Source: Sphingomonas sp.
GTDB taxonomy: Bacteria; Pseudomonadota; Alphaproteobacteria; Sphingomonadales; Sphingomonadaceae
Length of the DNA stretch: 64,000 nucleotides
Assembly (NCBI RefSeq): GCF_024508665.1
Contig: NZ_JANINP010000002.1
Coordinates: 472,598 to 536,597, forward strand
Reading direction: 5' to 3'
Positions 10,393-17,937 of this stretch are shown in pieces. Each line of letters begins with the position of its first letter. Positions within the stretch are counted from its first letter, which is position 1. Both the position numbers and the translations under genes were made by a program. Under the pieces are notes generated by a model. That model was not told where the DNA came from. It was given only the letters and a program-made list of their open reading frames with translations, and ran no database searches.

Positions 10393-11898
10393 TCAGTCTG
10401 CCTTTGCCGCCAGCGGCGCTGCCCTGGTGCGCATCACCTTCATCGGTGGGGCGCCATCGATGAAGGTGAAGCTCGAAAAATCCGGTGCGAACTCGACCGT
10501 GACGCCCAACGATTCGGATCGGAAGCGCGTGGGAGAGAGCGCGACCAGACGTTCGGATGCCGAGGCGGGGGCCCCGACGAACCTTGCAAACAATCCGTCC
10601 GGACGGGCTTCGAGGTCGACGTTCAACCCACTACCTGCAAAACGCCCGGCAGCTTTGGAAAGCTGGGCGAACGATAACGTCCTTTCCTCGGTCGCCGGTA
10701 CTACAATGTCCGGCCAACCATAGTCGGCCGCAACGGCCCGGACGACTTCATTCGTCAACCGCCGGCCGTCTCCGCCATTGGTCATCACAACGATGCCATC
10801 GCCCTTGCCGACATAGCAGACCATGAAGGATTCGAAACCCGGGTTTACGCCATCGTGGCCGAAGCGGGGGACGCCGTCCCCGTAAAGAGCAAGTCCGAGC
10901 CCCCAATTGTCCTTCACTGGCGTCATCATCACTCGCGTCATGGCGGGCGACAGGCGGTGACCCTTTTTGCCCGAGGCAGAGGCCTGCAAGTCGATCAGCA
11001 GGCGAGCGAGATCGCCCGCGGTTGTCCACAAGCCCGCCGGCGCGAGCTGGGGCATGACTTCATAATTGCCCGGCATGGGTTTGCCCCAGGCCGAACCGAA
11101 TGCCATGTCGGCGCGGATCGCCGGCGAGGGCGGCATGGCGAAGGCGCTGCGCGTCATGCCAAGCGGACCCAGTATTTCGCGTTGCGCAAGGTCGGCGAAG
11201 GACATTCCGCTCACGTCCGTGAGCGCGAGTTGCGCCACCATGTAACCGCCGCCGGAATATTCGAACTGCGCGCCCGCTGGCAGTATGCTGCGAACGGGCG
11301 GGCCATCGGCACCTTCCAGGATCTGAACGGTGGTGGGGAGCGTCGCGCCGGGCCGATATCCGTGATCGAAACCGTGAACGTTCAGCCCGGCCGTGTGGCT
11401 CAGCAACTCGCGAAGAGTGACGCCGTTGGGGGCCAGTTTCTCGTCCTTCGGCAGTTGCCAGGACCGAAGCGATTCGTTGATGTTGCGATCAAGACCGATC
11501 TTGCCTTGCTCGACCAGCCGCAGCGCTATCACCGCCGTCACCACCTTGCTGATCGACGCGGCTTGAAAGGCGGTGTTGGGAGTGACCGGCGCGCAACTTG
11601 TAAGATCACGAACACCCCAGCCGCGCGCCCAGGCGATCTTGCCGGCGTGGAAGACCGCGACGCTGATCCCAGGCACATCGTACCGGCGCATCTCCTCCCT
11701 GAGAGTCAGCGGTTGGTCGCCGGGCTTGATGACCGGAGGGCGCAGGTTCGTTTCGACATTGCGGGTATGCGCATTGCTCGGTCCGCCGGCCGCGAGGGTA
11801 GGCGCGGCACACGGTGTTGGCGCGGACTGTGCCATCGCGGGGCTGCAAGCGGCCGTGCTCAGCAACAAGGCGCAGAAGATCATTCGTGCGTGTGGCAT
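10393..11898 (-). CDS. Serine hydrolase, beta-lactamase (class C-like) fold, secreted
   Basis: Beta-lactamase/transpeptidase-like protein of PF00144, 501 residues from the ATG at 11898. GGAG lies 9 nt upstream; a TTG six codons earlier is less likely. A signal peptide with an Ala-x-Ala site (SPAMA-QS) sends it to the periplasm. The nucleophile motif S-x-x-K is SISK at 115-118, and the second motif is Y-S-G (EYSGGGYMVA), as in esterases and D-aminopeptidases of this superfamily. The C-terminal part (after about 390) is a small extra domain. It converges with phoD. Esterase or peptidase activity is more likely than antibiotic hydrolysis, but the substrate cannot be told. Confidence 0.85.
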   Translation of the reverse strand: MPHARMIFCALLLSTAACSPAMAQSAPTPCAAPTLAAGGPSNAHTRNVETNLRPPVIKPGDQPLTLREEMRRYDVPGISVAVFHAGKIAWARGWGVRDLTSCAPVTPNTAFQAASISKVVTAVIALRLVEQGKIGLDRNINESLRSWQLPKDEKLAPNGVTLRELLSHTAGLNVHGFDHGYRPGATLPTTVQILEGADGPPVRSILPAGAQFEYSGGGYMVAQLALTDVSGMSFADLAQREILGPLGMTRSAFAMPPSPAIRADMAFGSAWGKPMPGNYEVMPQLAPAGLWTTAGDLARLLIDLQASASGKKGHRLSPAMTRVMMTPVKDNWGLGLALYGDGVPRFGHDGVNPGFESFMVCYVGKGDGIVVMTNGGDGRRLTNEVVRAVAADYGWPDIVVPATEERTLSFAQLSKAAGRFAGSGLNVDLEARPDGLFARFVGAPASASERLVALSPTRFRSESLGVTVEFAPDFSSFTFIDGAPPMKVMRTRAAPLAAKAD

Positions 11899-11975
11899 CG
11901 TCTGGGTCTCCAACAATCTGAGGGTTAGGCGAAGGAAGAGGCCGGGAAGCGCTTCGGCCCTGAAGTGCTAGCGGG

Positions 11976-12599
11976 TCATGACGGCGGCAAATTGAGGTCG
12001 GCGTGCCAACGCCCCAGGCCGGCGATCAACGTCAGTTCGATCCCCAGGACTCCGCCCAGCGTGACGGCTTGGCCGACGTCCAGAAACAAGCTGCCCATGA
12101 AGAGGATCTGTGTCGTGATCGCGGCGAGAATGGCGGCGCCAACCGATGTAGCTCGCCCCCAGTCGCGCTCGAGCATCAGCCATGCGAGACGCAATTGCGC
12201 GCCCCCCGATAGAAGCAACAACAGGGTCACCGAAGGTGCCGCCACGCGAAAGGCACCATCGACCAGGAGTTTCTGGCCGGAAGTCATGCTGGCGCCCAGG
12301 GCTCCTTGCTCCCCGAACAGATGAGGCAGCCCAAGAATCGCGGAGCTGATTTCGATTGCCGCTATCGGTACCATCACAGCCAGCGCCAGCGCGTAATTGG
12401 TCAGGACGAATCGCCCTTCCTCCCGCATCGGCATTTGGCGCAACGCAGCCGTCAAACATCCAATTGCGAACGTCAGCGGGCGACGGTCCTCGACGGCGGC
12501 ATCGAACTCCGCCCGCATGGCTTGCGCCCACTCATGCCGGTCTTTCCCCAGACATCGGCATGCGAGCGTCATCAACGCACGGGATAGAGAGAGCATCAT
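11976..12599 (-). CDS. Multi-pass membrane protein, partner of PadR
   Basis: 207 residues with an N-terminal amphipathic segment (EWAQAMRAEFDAA...LTFAIGCLTAALRQ) and about four transmembrane helices (LALAVMVPIAAIEI, APSVTLLLLLSG, AAILAAITTQILFM, LGGVLGIELTLIAG). The N-terminal motif is common in membrane proteins paired with PadR regulators in proteobacteria, but I cannot give it a biochemical function. Its ATG overlaps the stop of the padR-type gene by 4 nt (ATGA), so the two are one transcription and translation unit. Confidence 0.75.
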   Translation of the reverse strand: MMLSLSRALMTLACRCLGKDRHEWAQAMRAEFDAAVEDRRPLTFAIGCLTAALRQMPMREEGRFVLTNYALALAVMVPIAAIEISSAILGLPHLFGEQGALGASMTSGQKLLVDGAFRVAAPSVTLLLLLSGGAQLRLAWLMLERDWGRATSVGAAILAAITTQILFMGSLFLDVGQAVTLGGVLGIELTLIAGLGRWHADLNLPPS

Positions 12600-12892
12600 A
12601 TCCGAACGGCTTTCGCCGATAGCGTGCGATCACTCAACGCGACGTCCTGACTCAGCGAATATCCCATGGCGGTCAGACGATAAGCATGACGCGCGGGGCG
12701 GCCGGGCTGGGCGGGCTCACGCCATTCCGCCTCTACCAGTCGCTGGTCCGTCATCCGCATCAACAGCGGATAGAGCGTGCCCGAAAGCAGTCCGGTCTCT
12801 TTCATCAGATCGTAGCCGTGGTGCCACTGTCGATCGGACAGAGCATCAAGGAGCGCGATCATTTGCTTCGACGGTCGCCGCTGTCGTGCCAT
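12596..12892 (-). CDS. PadR-family transcriptional regulator
   Basis: 98-residue winged-helix regulator consisting mainly of the PadR DNA-binding domain: ALLDALSDRQWHHGYDLMKETGLLSGTLYPLLMRM, then the wing (LVEAEWREPAQPGRPARHAYRLT). The short C-terminus fits the small PadR subgroup. It heads a two-gene unit with the membrane protein. Just upstream is the palindrome ACATATGT (12905-12912), likely an autoregulatory site. The SD-like GAGG is almost in contact with the ATG, so the leader is short. Confidence 0.88.
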   Translation of the reverse strand: MARQRRPSKQMIALLDALSDRQWHHGYDLMKETGLLSGTLYPLLMRMTDQRLVEAEWREPAQPGRPARHAYRLTAMGYSLSQDVALSDRTLSAKAVRI

Positions 12893-12904
12893 TCCTCATT
12901 TTCA

Positions 12905-12912
12905 ACATATGT
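12905..12912. promoter_or_regulatory. Candidate PadR operator
   Basis: The palindrome ACATATGT sits 13 nt upstream of the padR-type start inside an AT-rich patch. On the minus strand TTGACT lies a short distance before it, so the palindrome overlaps the probable core promoter. PadR sites often contain ATGT/ACAT half-sites; the assignment is by location and symmetry only. Confidence 0.4.
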
Positions 12913-13039
12913 AGATTTAATAGTCAAGCGCCGTCGCTTCGTGGCGGCGAGCGGTGTCAGAAACTCGCGATCGAGCTGAATGAAAGAGGGTGGGCGGAAG
13001 CGATCTTTGCAACGCCGTCTGGCTAGCGGCGCGACCAGC

Positions 13040-13073
13040 TTGACTTCCTTTCTCGAACTTACGTTAACGTAAG
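13040..13073 (+). promoter_or_regulatory. Promoter with 16-bp perfect palindrome upstream of the S1/P1 nuclease
   Basis: TTGACT (13040-13045) is followed by the perfect palindrome CTTACGTTAACGTAAG (13058-13073), which overlaps where a -10 box would fall. This layout fits a regulator binding across the core promoter. The TTACGT/ACGTAA half-sites resemble those I recall for MerR-type LiuR regulators, but no such regulator is seen nearby. Confidence 0.5.
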
Positions 13074-13129
13074 ACAGTCCTCGCGGCGCCAACGCCGCGG
13101 GCAGAACATATCGGGGAGGATCGCCGACC

Positions 13130-14077
13130 ATGCGGATCAAACACCGTCTCGCCTTCGCCTTGTGCTTCGCCGCTGCATTGGCCCCTGCCACCACCGCTTC
13201 CGCCTGGTCGAACCAGGGGCATATGGTGACCGGGGCCATCGCCTATGACGATCTGGCCAGGACCGATCCCGCGCTGATCGCGAAGATAGAGGCGATCATG
13301 GCGGACCATCCCGACAAGGCGCGGTTCGACCGGGCGCTGGCGGGGTTTTCGGGCGAGGCGCGGACCCGGCGCTTGTTCGAGCTGATGGCGCGCTGGCCGG
13401 ACGATGCGCGCAAGGGGCCCTATGATCATCCCGGCTGGCATTATTGGCTGCGGCTGGTCCCGTCCCAGGCCGATCCCGCCAAGGTCCCGCCGGCGTTGCT
13501 GGCGATGAGCACCGGGGAAGCGGTCGAGGCCTATCGGCTCAACCTGGCGACCGTGCGCGATGCCTATGCGCCGGCGGCGGATCGCGCGGTGTCCTTGTGC
13601 TGGCTGTTCCACCTGGCGGGCGACATCCAGCAACCGCTGCATGGCGGGCACCTGATCTCCGCCCGCTTTCCGTTGAGCGACCGCGCGGGCGAAGCCGGCT
13701 TCGTGCGGCCGGCCGAGGGGGCGGCGGCGACCAATTTGCACGCTTATTGGGACGACACCGTCGGCGGGGACGGGGATGACGACGCCAATGTCGAGGCGGT
13801 GCGCGTGCGGCTAGACCGGGCCTGGCCGCGATCGGCGCTGAGCGAATTGAGCGGCAAGGCTGATGCCGATGCGTTCCGGTCCTGGGCGGACGAGAGTTTC
13901 GGGCTGGCGCGATCGGTCGTCTATAAGGGCGGCACCTATGAAGGCGCGGCGACGGCGGCCGCGGCCTTGCCGGTCCCGCCGGGCTATGGCGATGCGCGCC
14001 GCACCACCGGCGAACGCCGCGTCGCGCTGGGCGGCCATCGCATCGCCGATGCGGTGCGGGCGGCGTTGGGCAAATAG
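13130..14077 (+). CDS. S1/P1-type zinc nuclease, secreted
   Basis: 315-residue phospholipase C/P1 nuclease superfamily protein that cleaves single-stranded DNA/RNA with three zinc ions. A signal peptide ends at ASA-W, so the mature protein begins AWSNQGHMV; an N-terminal Trp whose backbone and His bind zinc is the hallmark of the family. Other ligands are visible: Asp/His in LFHLAGDIQQPLH and NLHAYWDD. Length is normal. It is probably periplasmic or exported and may scavenge nucleotides and phosphate. The start at 13130 lies about 57 nt after a strong palindrome. The DUF1800/DUF1501 pair follows on the same strand. Confidence 0.9.
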   Translation: MRIKHRLAFALCFAAALAPATTASAWSNQGHMVTGAIAYDDLARTDPALIAKIEAIMADHPDKARFDRALAGFSGEARTRRLFELMARWPDDARKGPYDHPGWHYWLRLVPSQADPAKVPPALLAMSTGEAVEAYRLNLATVRDAYAPAADRAVSLCWLFHLAGDIQQPLHGGHLISARFPLSDRAGEAGFVRPAEGAAATNLHAYWDDTVGGDGDDDANVEAVRVRLDRAWPRSALSELSGKADADAFRSWADESFGLARSVVYKGGTYEGAATAAAALPVPPGYGDARRTTGERRVALGGHRIADAVRAALGK

Positions 14078-14192
14078 GGCAAGATCGTCCGTCCAAGCCC
14101 GCGCCAAGTCGATCATAAATCGGCGATTATTCCTTTCCCGACAGGAGCGGTTCAGGATCTGGAGCGTAGTGGACTCCCGAAGGATGGCCGAT

Positions 14193-15794
14193 ATGCGCGC
14201 TCGCTCCGTCTCCGTTCTGTTGTTCGGCGTGCTCGCCACGCCCGCTTTGGCTGCGCCGGCGGCGCAAGAGTCGGCGGCCTGGGTGAACCGCCTGACCTGG
14301 GGCGCGTCCGCGGCGGATACCGGGAGCGACAAGGCCGGTAGCGGCCATTGGCTCGACGCCCAGCTCAAGCATCTCGACGACAGCCTGCCGCCCGAGGCCG
14401 CCGCCCGGATCGCGGCGATGCGGATCAGCCGCGAACCGCTGGCGGCCTTGGTCGTCGAGCAGGATGCGGCGATCCGCTATGCCAACAAGCTGCCCGATCC
14501 CGCCCAGCGCGACGCCGCGCGCAAGGCCTATCAGCAGGGCATGAACGCGCTGGCCAATGAAGCGGCGACGCGGTCGTTGCTGCGCGACCTCTACGCGCCC
14601 GACCAATTGCGCGAGCAATTGACCTGGTTCTGGTTCAACCATTTCAACGTCCAGGCACAGAAGCGCGATATCCGCGCGATGGTCGGCGATTACGAGGACA
14701 CGATCCGCAACCATTCGCTGGGCAAGTTCCGCGACCTGTTGGAAGCGACGCTGAAGCATCCGGCGATGCTGCGATACCTCGATAACGACCAGAACGCGGC
14801 CAACCATATCAACGAGAATTACGCGCGCGAGATCATGGAGCTCCACTCGATGGGCGTCGGGTCGGGCTACACGCAAAAGGACGTGCAGGAACTGGCGCGG
14901 ATCCTGACGGGGGTCGGGGTCGACCTCAGCCCCAATGCGCCCAAGCTCAGCCCGCAGCGCCAGGCGCTCTATGTTCGCGCCGGATTGTTCGAGTTCAATC
15001 CCAACCGCCACGATTTCGGCGACAAGCAGTTCCTCGGTCATACAATCAAGGGCAGCGGCTTTGGCGAGGTAGAGGAAGCGCTCGACCTGATCGCGCGGTC
15101 GCCGGCCACCGCGCACCATGTCTCCGAGCAACTCGCGACCTATTTCATGGGCGACACGCCGCCCGCCGCGGTGGTCGATCGCATGACCGCGACCTGGCAA
15201 AGGAGTGACGGCGACATCGCGCAAGTGCTGCGCACGATGATCCGCGCGTCCGAGTTCCGGCAATCGCTCGGTACCGTGTTCAAGGACCCAGTCCATTATG
15301 CGATCTCGTCGGTGCGCCTGATGTACGGCGACAAGGTGATCGTGAACGCGCAGCCGATCATCGGCTGGCTCAACCGCATGGGCGAAGGCCTGTATGCGCG
15401 CGAAACGCCCGACGGCTATCCGATGACCTCTGCCGCCTGGACCGGACCCGGCCAGATGTCGGTTCGGTTCGAGATCGCGCGGCAGATCGGGGGAGGCGCG
15501 GCCGGGTTGTTCAAGCCCCCCGTTCCTCCCGCCGCCGTGGCCGCCGTCGGCATGGGAGAGGCGCCGACGATGATGGCGCCCGGGATGACATCCGCCACGC
15601 CGCCCGCCGCCACCGCGCCGCTCGCGCAGCCGCCCGTTCCCATACCGGCACTGCCCAGGCTGCAGACCGCCGCCTATTACAGCGCCGTCGCGCCGGCACT
15701 GGGCGGGCAGACCAGGACGGCGCTGACCCAGGCAAGCTCGCCGCAGGAATGGAATGCCCTGTTCCTGTCATCGCCCGAATTCATGCATCGCTGA
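14193..15794 (+). CDS. DUF1800 family protein, secreted
   Basis: 533 residues from the ATG at 14193, which has AAGGA about 8 nt upstream; the longer frame starting at 13863 runs inside the nuclease gene. A signal peptide (MRARSVSVLLFGVLATPALA) is followed by the DUF1800 domain: VNRLTWGAS at the start, LTWFWFNHFNVQ, NENYAREIMELHSMGVGSGYTQKDVQELARILTG and FHD-like NPNRHDFGDKQFLG. The biochemical role is unknown. DUF1800 is nearly always paired with DUF1501, here 17 nt downstream. A Pro/Ala-rich stretch at about 445-500 is probably disordered. Confidence 0.9.
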   Translation: MRARSVSVLLFGVLATPALAAPAAQESAAWVNRLTWGASAADTGSDKAGSGHWLDAQLKHLDDSLPPEAAARIAAMRISREPLAALVVEQDAAIRYANKLPDPAQRDAARKAYQQGMNALANEAATRSLLRDLYAPDQLREQLTWFWFNHFNVQAQKRDIRAMVGDYEDTIRNHSLGKFRDLLEATLKHPAMLRYLDNDQNAANHINENYAREIMELHSMGVGSGYTQKDVQELARILTGVGVDLSPNAPKLSPQRQALYVRAGLFEFNPNRHDFGDKQFLGHTIKGSGFGEVEEALDLIARSPATAHHVSEQLATYFMGDTPPAAVVDRMTATWQRSDGDIAQVLRTMIRASEFRQSLGTVFKDPVHYAISSVRLMYGDKVIVNAQPIIGWLNRMGEGLYARETPDGYPMTSAAWTGPGQMSVRFEIARQIGGGAAGLFKPPVPPAAVAAVGMGEAPTMMAPGMTSATPPAATAPLAQPPVPIPALPRLQTAAYYSAVAPALGGQTRTALTQASSPQEWNALFLSSPEFMHR

Positions 15795-15811
15795 CGCAAC
15801 GGAGAAGGCTC

Positions 15812-17026
15812 ATGTTGCTCGATCGCCGTGACCTTATCGCCGGTGCCGCCGCATTGGCGCCGCTGATCGTCGCCGGGCGCGCCTTTGCCGCGCCGCAAGC
15901 GGGCAGCCGGATGCTCGTCGTGTTCCTGCGCGGGGCCTATGACGCCGCCAACATCATCGCGCCGACCGGAAGCGATTTCTATCACGCCTCACGCCCGACG
16001 ATCGCGCTGGGCAAGCCCAATCCGGCCGACCCCAATGCGCCGATCGCGCTCGACGCCGACTGGAGCCTGCACCCGGCGCTCAAGGACTCGATCTATCCGC
16101 TGTGGCAAAAGAAGCAGATCGCCTTCGTGCCGTTCGTCGGCACCGACGATATGAGCCGCAGCCATTTCGAGACCCAGGACACGATCGAGCTCGGCCAGCC
16201 GATCGGCGGCCACCGCAACTACAATTCCGGCTTCATGGCGCGGCTCGCTTCGGCGCTGGGGCAGGACAAGCCGATCTCGTTCACCGACCAGCTTCCACTG
16301 TGCTTTCGCGGCGGGCCGGTGATCCCGAATATCGCGCTGGCGGCGGTCGGATCGAAGCCCGCCGTGCCGCCCAAGGACGCCGCGCTGATCACCGCGATGT
16401 ACAAGGGGCAGCGCAGCGGCGCGAACGACCTGGGCAGCTCGGTCGCGGAAGGGTTCCAGGTGCGCGACACCGTGTTCAAGACGGTCGACGAGGAAATGAA
16501 GGAAGCCAGCCGCGGCGCGGTCAGCCCCAAGGGCTTCGAACTGTCGGCGCGGCGGATCGGGCGGCTGATGCGCGACCAGTTCAACCTCGCCTTCGTCGAT
16601 GTCGGCGGGTGGGATACGCACGTCAACCAGGGCGGCGCGCAAGGCTATCTGGCGACGCATATCGGCGAGCTTGGACGCGGCCTCGCCGGCTTCGCCGATG
16701 AGATCGGCCCCGATGCCTGGCGGAACACTACCGTCGTCGTCGTCTCCGAATTCGGCCGCACGTTCCACGAGAATGGCGACAAGGGCACCGACCACGGCCA
16801 TGGCAGCATCTATTGGGTGATGGGCGGCGGCGTGAATGGCGGGCGCATGGCCGGGCCTCAGGTCGCGCTGTCGCAAGCGACGCTCAACCAGGGCCGCGAC
16901 CTGCCCGTCCTGACCGATTACCGGTCGATGATCGGCGGGATCGCTGCGCGGCAATTCGGCCTGGCCGGCGACCGGCTCGGCGCTGTGTTTCCCGCAGCCA
17001 AACCGGTCGACTTGCGCCTCATCTGA
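15812..17026 (+). CDS. DUF1501 family protein, secreted
   Basis: 404 residues from the ATG at 15812, with GGAGAAGG 3 nt before it. The N-terminus (LLDRRDLIAGAAALAPLIVAG) is a Tat-like signal with RRDL. The DUF1501 domain belongs to the alkaline phosphatase/sulfatase fold: LVVFLRGAYDAANIIAP, SRSHFETQDTIE, FVDVGGWDTHVNQGG, VVVVSEFGRTFHENGDKGTDHGHGS. The DxH and DHGHG motifs resemble metal ligands of that fold, so a hydrolase acting outside the cytoplasm is likely, with substrate unknown. It works in some unknown way with the DUF1800 partner upstream. Confidence 0.9.
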   Translation: MLLDRRDLIAGAAALAPLIVAGRAFAAPQAGSRMLVVFLRGAYDAANIIAPTGSDFYHASRPTIALGKPNPADPNAPIALDADWSLHPALKDSIYPLWQKKQIAFVPFVGTDDMSRSHFETQDTIELGQPIGGHRNYNSGFMARLASALGQDKPISFTDQLPLCFRGGPVIPNIALAAVGSKPAVPPKDAALITAMYKGQRSGANDLGSSVAEGFQVRDTVFKTVDEEMKEASRGAVSPKGFELSARRIGRLMRDQFNLAFVDVGGWDTHVNQGGAQGYLATHIGELGRGLAGFADEIGPDAWRNTTVVVVSEFGRTFHENGDKGTDHGHGSIYWVMGGGVNGGRMAGPQVALSQATLNQGRDLPVLTDYRSMIGGIAARQFGLAGDRLGAVFPAAKPVDLRLI

Positions 17027-17040
17027 TCAACTTCAGGGTC

Positions 17041-17056
17041 GGGAAGCGCGCTTCCC
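17041..17056. terminator. Palindrome between convergent genes
   Basis: GGGAAGCGCGCTTCCC is a perfect 16-bp palindrome placed between the convergent DUF1501 and HTH-DUF4019 genes. It lacks a T-run; it may help end transcription from both sides. Confidence 0.4.
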
Positions 17057-17073
17057 CACGCGCCGCCTCTCTC

Positions 17074-17856
17074 TCACTCGATGATCATGCCGACGACGTG
17101 CCAGGCACCGTCCTCGCGCTCGAGCGTGACGCTTTCCACCGCGTCAGGCTTGTTGGCGTAGTGGGCTCGGAACTTCACGACTTCATAGCCATAGGGTGGC
17201 GCGGGAAGGTTCTCCTCGCTGAGGAAGGTCCGCGAAATCACCGCGCCCAGCGAGGCGCGCATTTTTTCGGACACGTCAGTCCAGACTTGCGCAGTATTCA
17301 GCTTGCGGAACGCGCTTCCAGTCGCGCGATAACTGTCGTCCCAGCGATTCTGGTCGACCAGCGCCAGCCATTGTCGCGTGACGTCCATGACTTCAGCATT
17401 GGGTTTGGCGTCGACGGCGACGGGCGCCGATGGCGGCGCTGACGCGGCCTGGGGCAAGGCGACGAATGCCAATAGTCCGAGAGCAAAGGTCATGAGCAAC
17501 ACTCCGATGACGATCCAGGGATGGCGGGCAATCCGCCCTGCGCCGCTGACCGGCGCCCTTCCCTGATCCACGCCAACGCGGCTCGCGGCTTCCCCGATTC
17601 TTGCGTCCCCCAACAAATCGGGGGTCAGTGCGCCCGGCTCGCCACCTTCGGATTCGAACAGCAAGCGCGCGGCTTCGCGGCTGCTGGACACTGCCATCTT
17701 GCGGCGCGCGTCGCGCAATCGCTCGTTGATCGTGTGGACCGAGAGACCAAGGCTGCGCGCGACCGATTTGGCGTCGTGACCGCGGACGATCAGGCGCAGC
17801 GTCTGCTTTTCCTTCTCGGTCAGGGCGCCAAAGCCGTCTTTCACCGCCATGTTCAT
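17074..17856 (-). CDS. Membrane-tethered LuxR-type HTH regulator with DUF4019
   Basis: 260 residues. Residues 10-65 form a LuxR/GerE helix-turn-helix (LTEKEKQTLRLIVRGHDAKSVARSLGLSVHTINERLRDARRKM). One transmembrane helix follows at about 113-135 (WIVIGVLLMTFALGLLAFVA), then a periplasmic DUF4019 domain (VMDVTRQWLALVDQNRWDDSYRATGSAF ... EVVKFRAHYANKPDAVESVTLEREDGAWHVVG). The layout suggests a one-component sensor in which the outer domain controls a membrane-bound DNA-binding domain. HTH-DUF4019 proteins are common in sphingomonads; the ligand and targets are unknown. No dedicated partner gene is obvious. Confidence 0.88.
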   Translation of the reverse strand: MNMAVKDGFGALTEKEKQTLRLIVRGHDAKSVARSLGLSVHTINERLRDARRKMAVSSSREAARLLFESEGGEPGALTPDLLGDARIGEAASRVGVDQGRAPVSGAGRIARHPWIVIGVLLMTFALGLLAFVALPQAASAPPSAPVAVDAKPNAEVMDVTRQWLALVDQNRWDDSYRATGSAFRKLNTAQVWTDVSEKMRASLGAVISRTFLSEENLPAPPYGYEVVKFRAHYANKPDAVESVTLEREDGAWHVVGMIIE

Positions 17857-17937
17857 ATCGCACCGGCCTAAGCCGGGCGCACGGTAGCAGCTACCCCAAA
17901 AAATTCGTACCTTCAGCAGCGTGGCTCGGGCAATCGC

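Noticed and set aside
10393..11898. Antibiotic-resistance beta-lactamase
   Set aside because: It has the SxxK fold, but the Y-S-G second motif and the gene context fit a housekeeping serine hydrolase better than AmpC.
14127..15296. 389-codon minus-strand frame opposite the DUF1800 gene
   Set aside because: Antisense shadow; low-complexity Arg/Ala composition.
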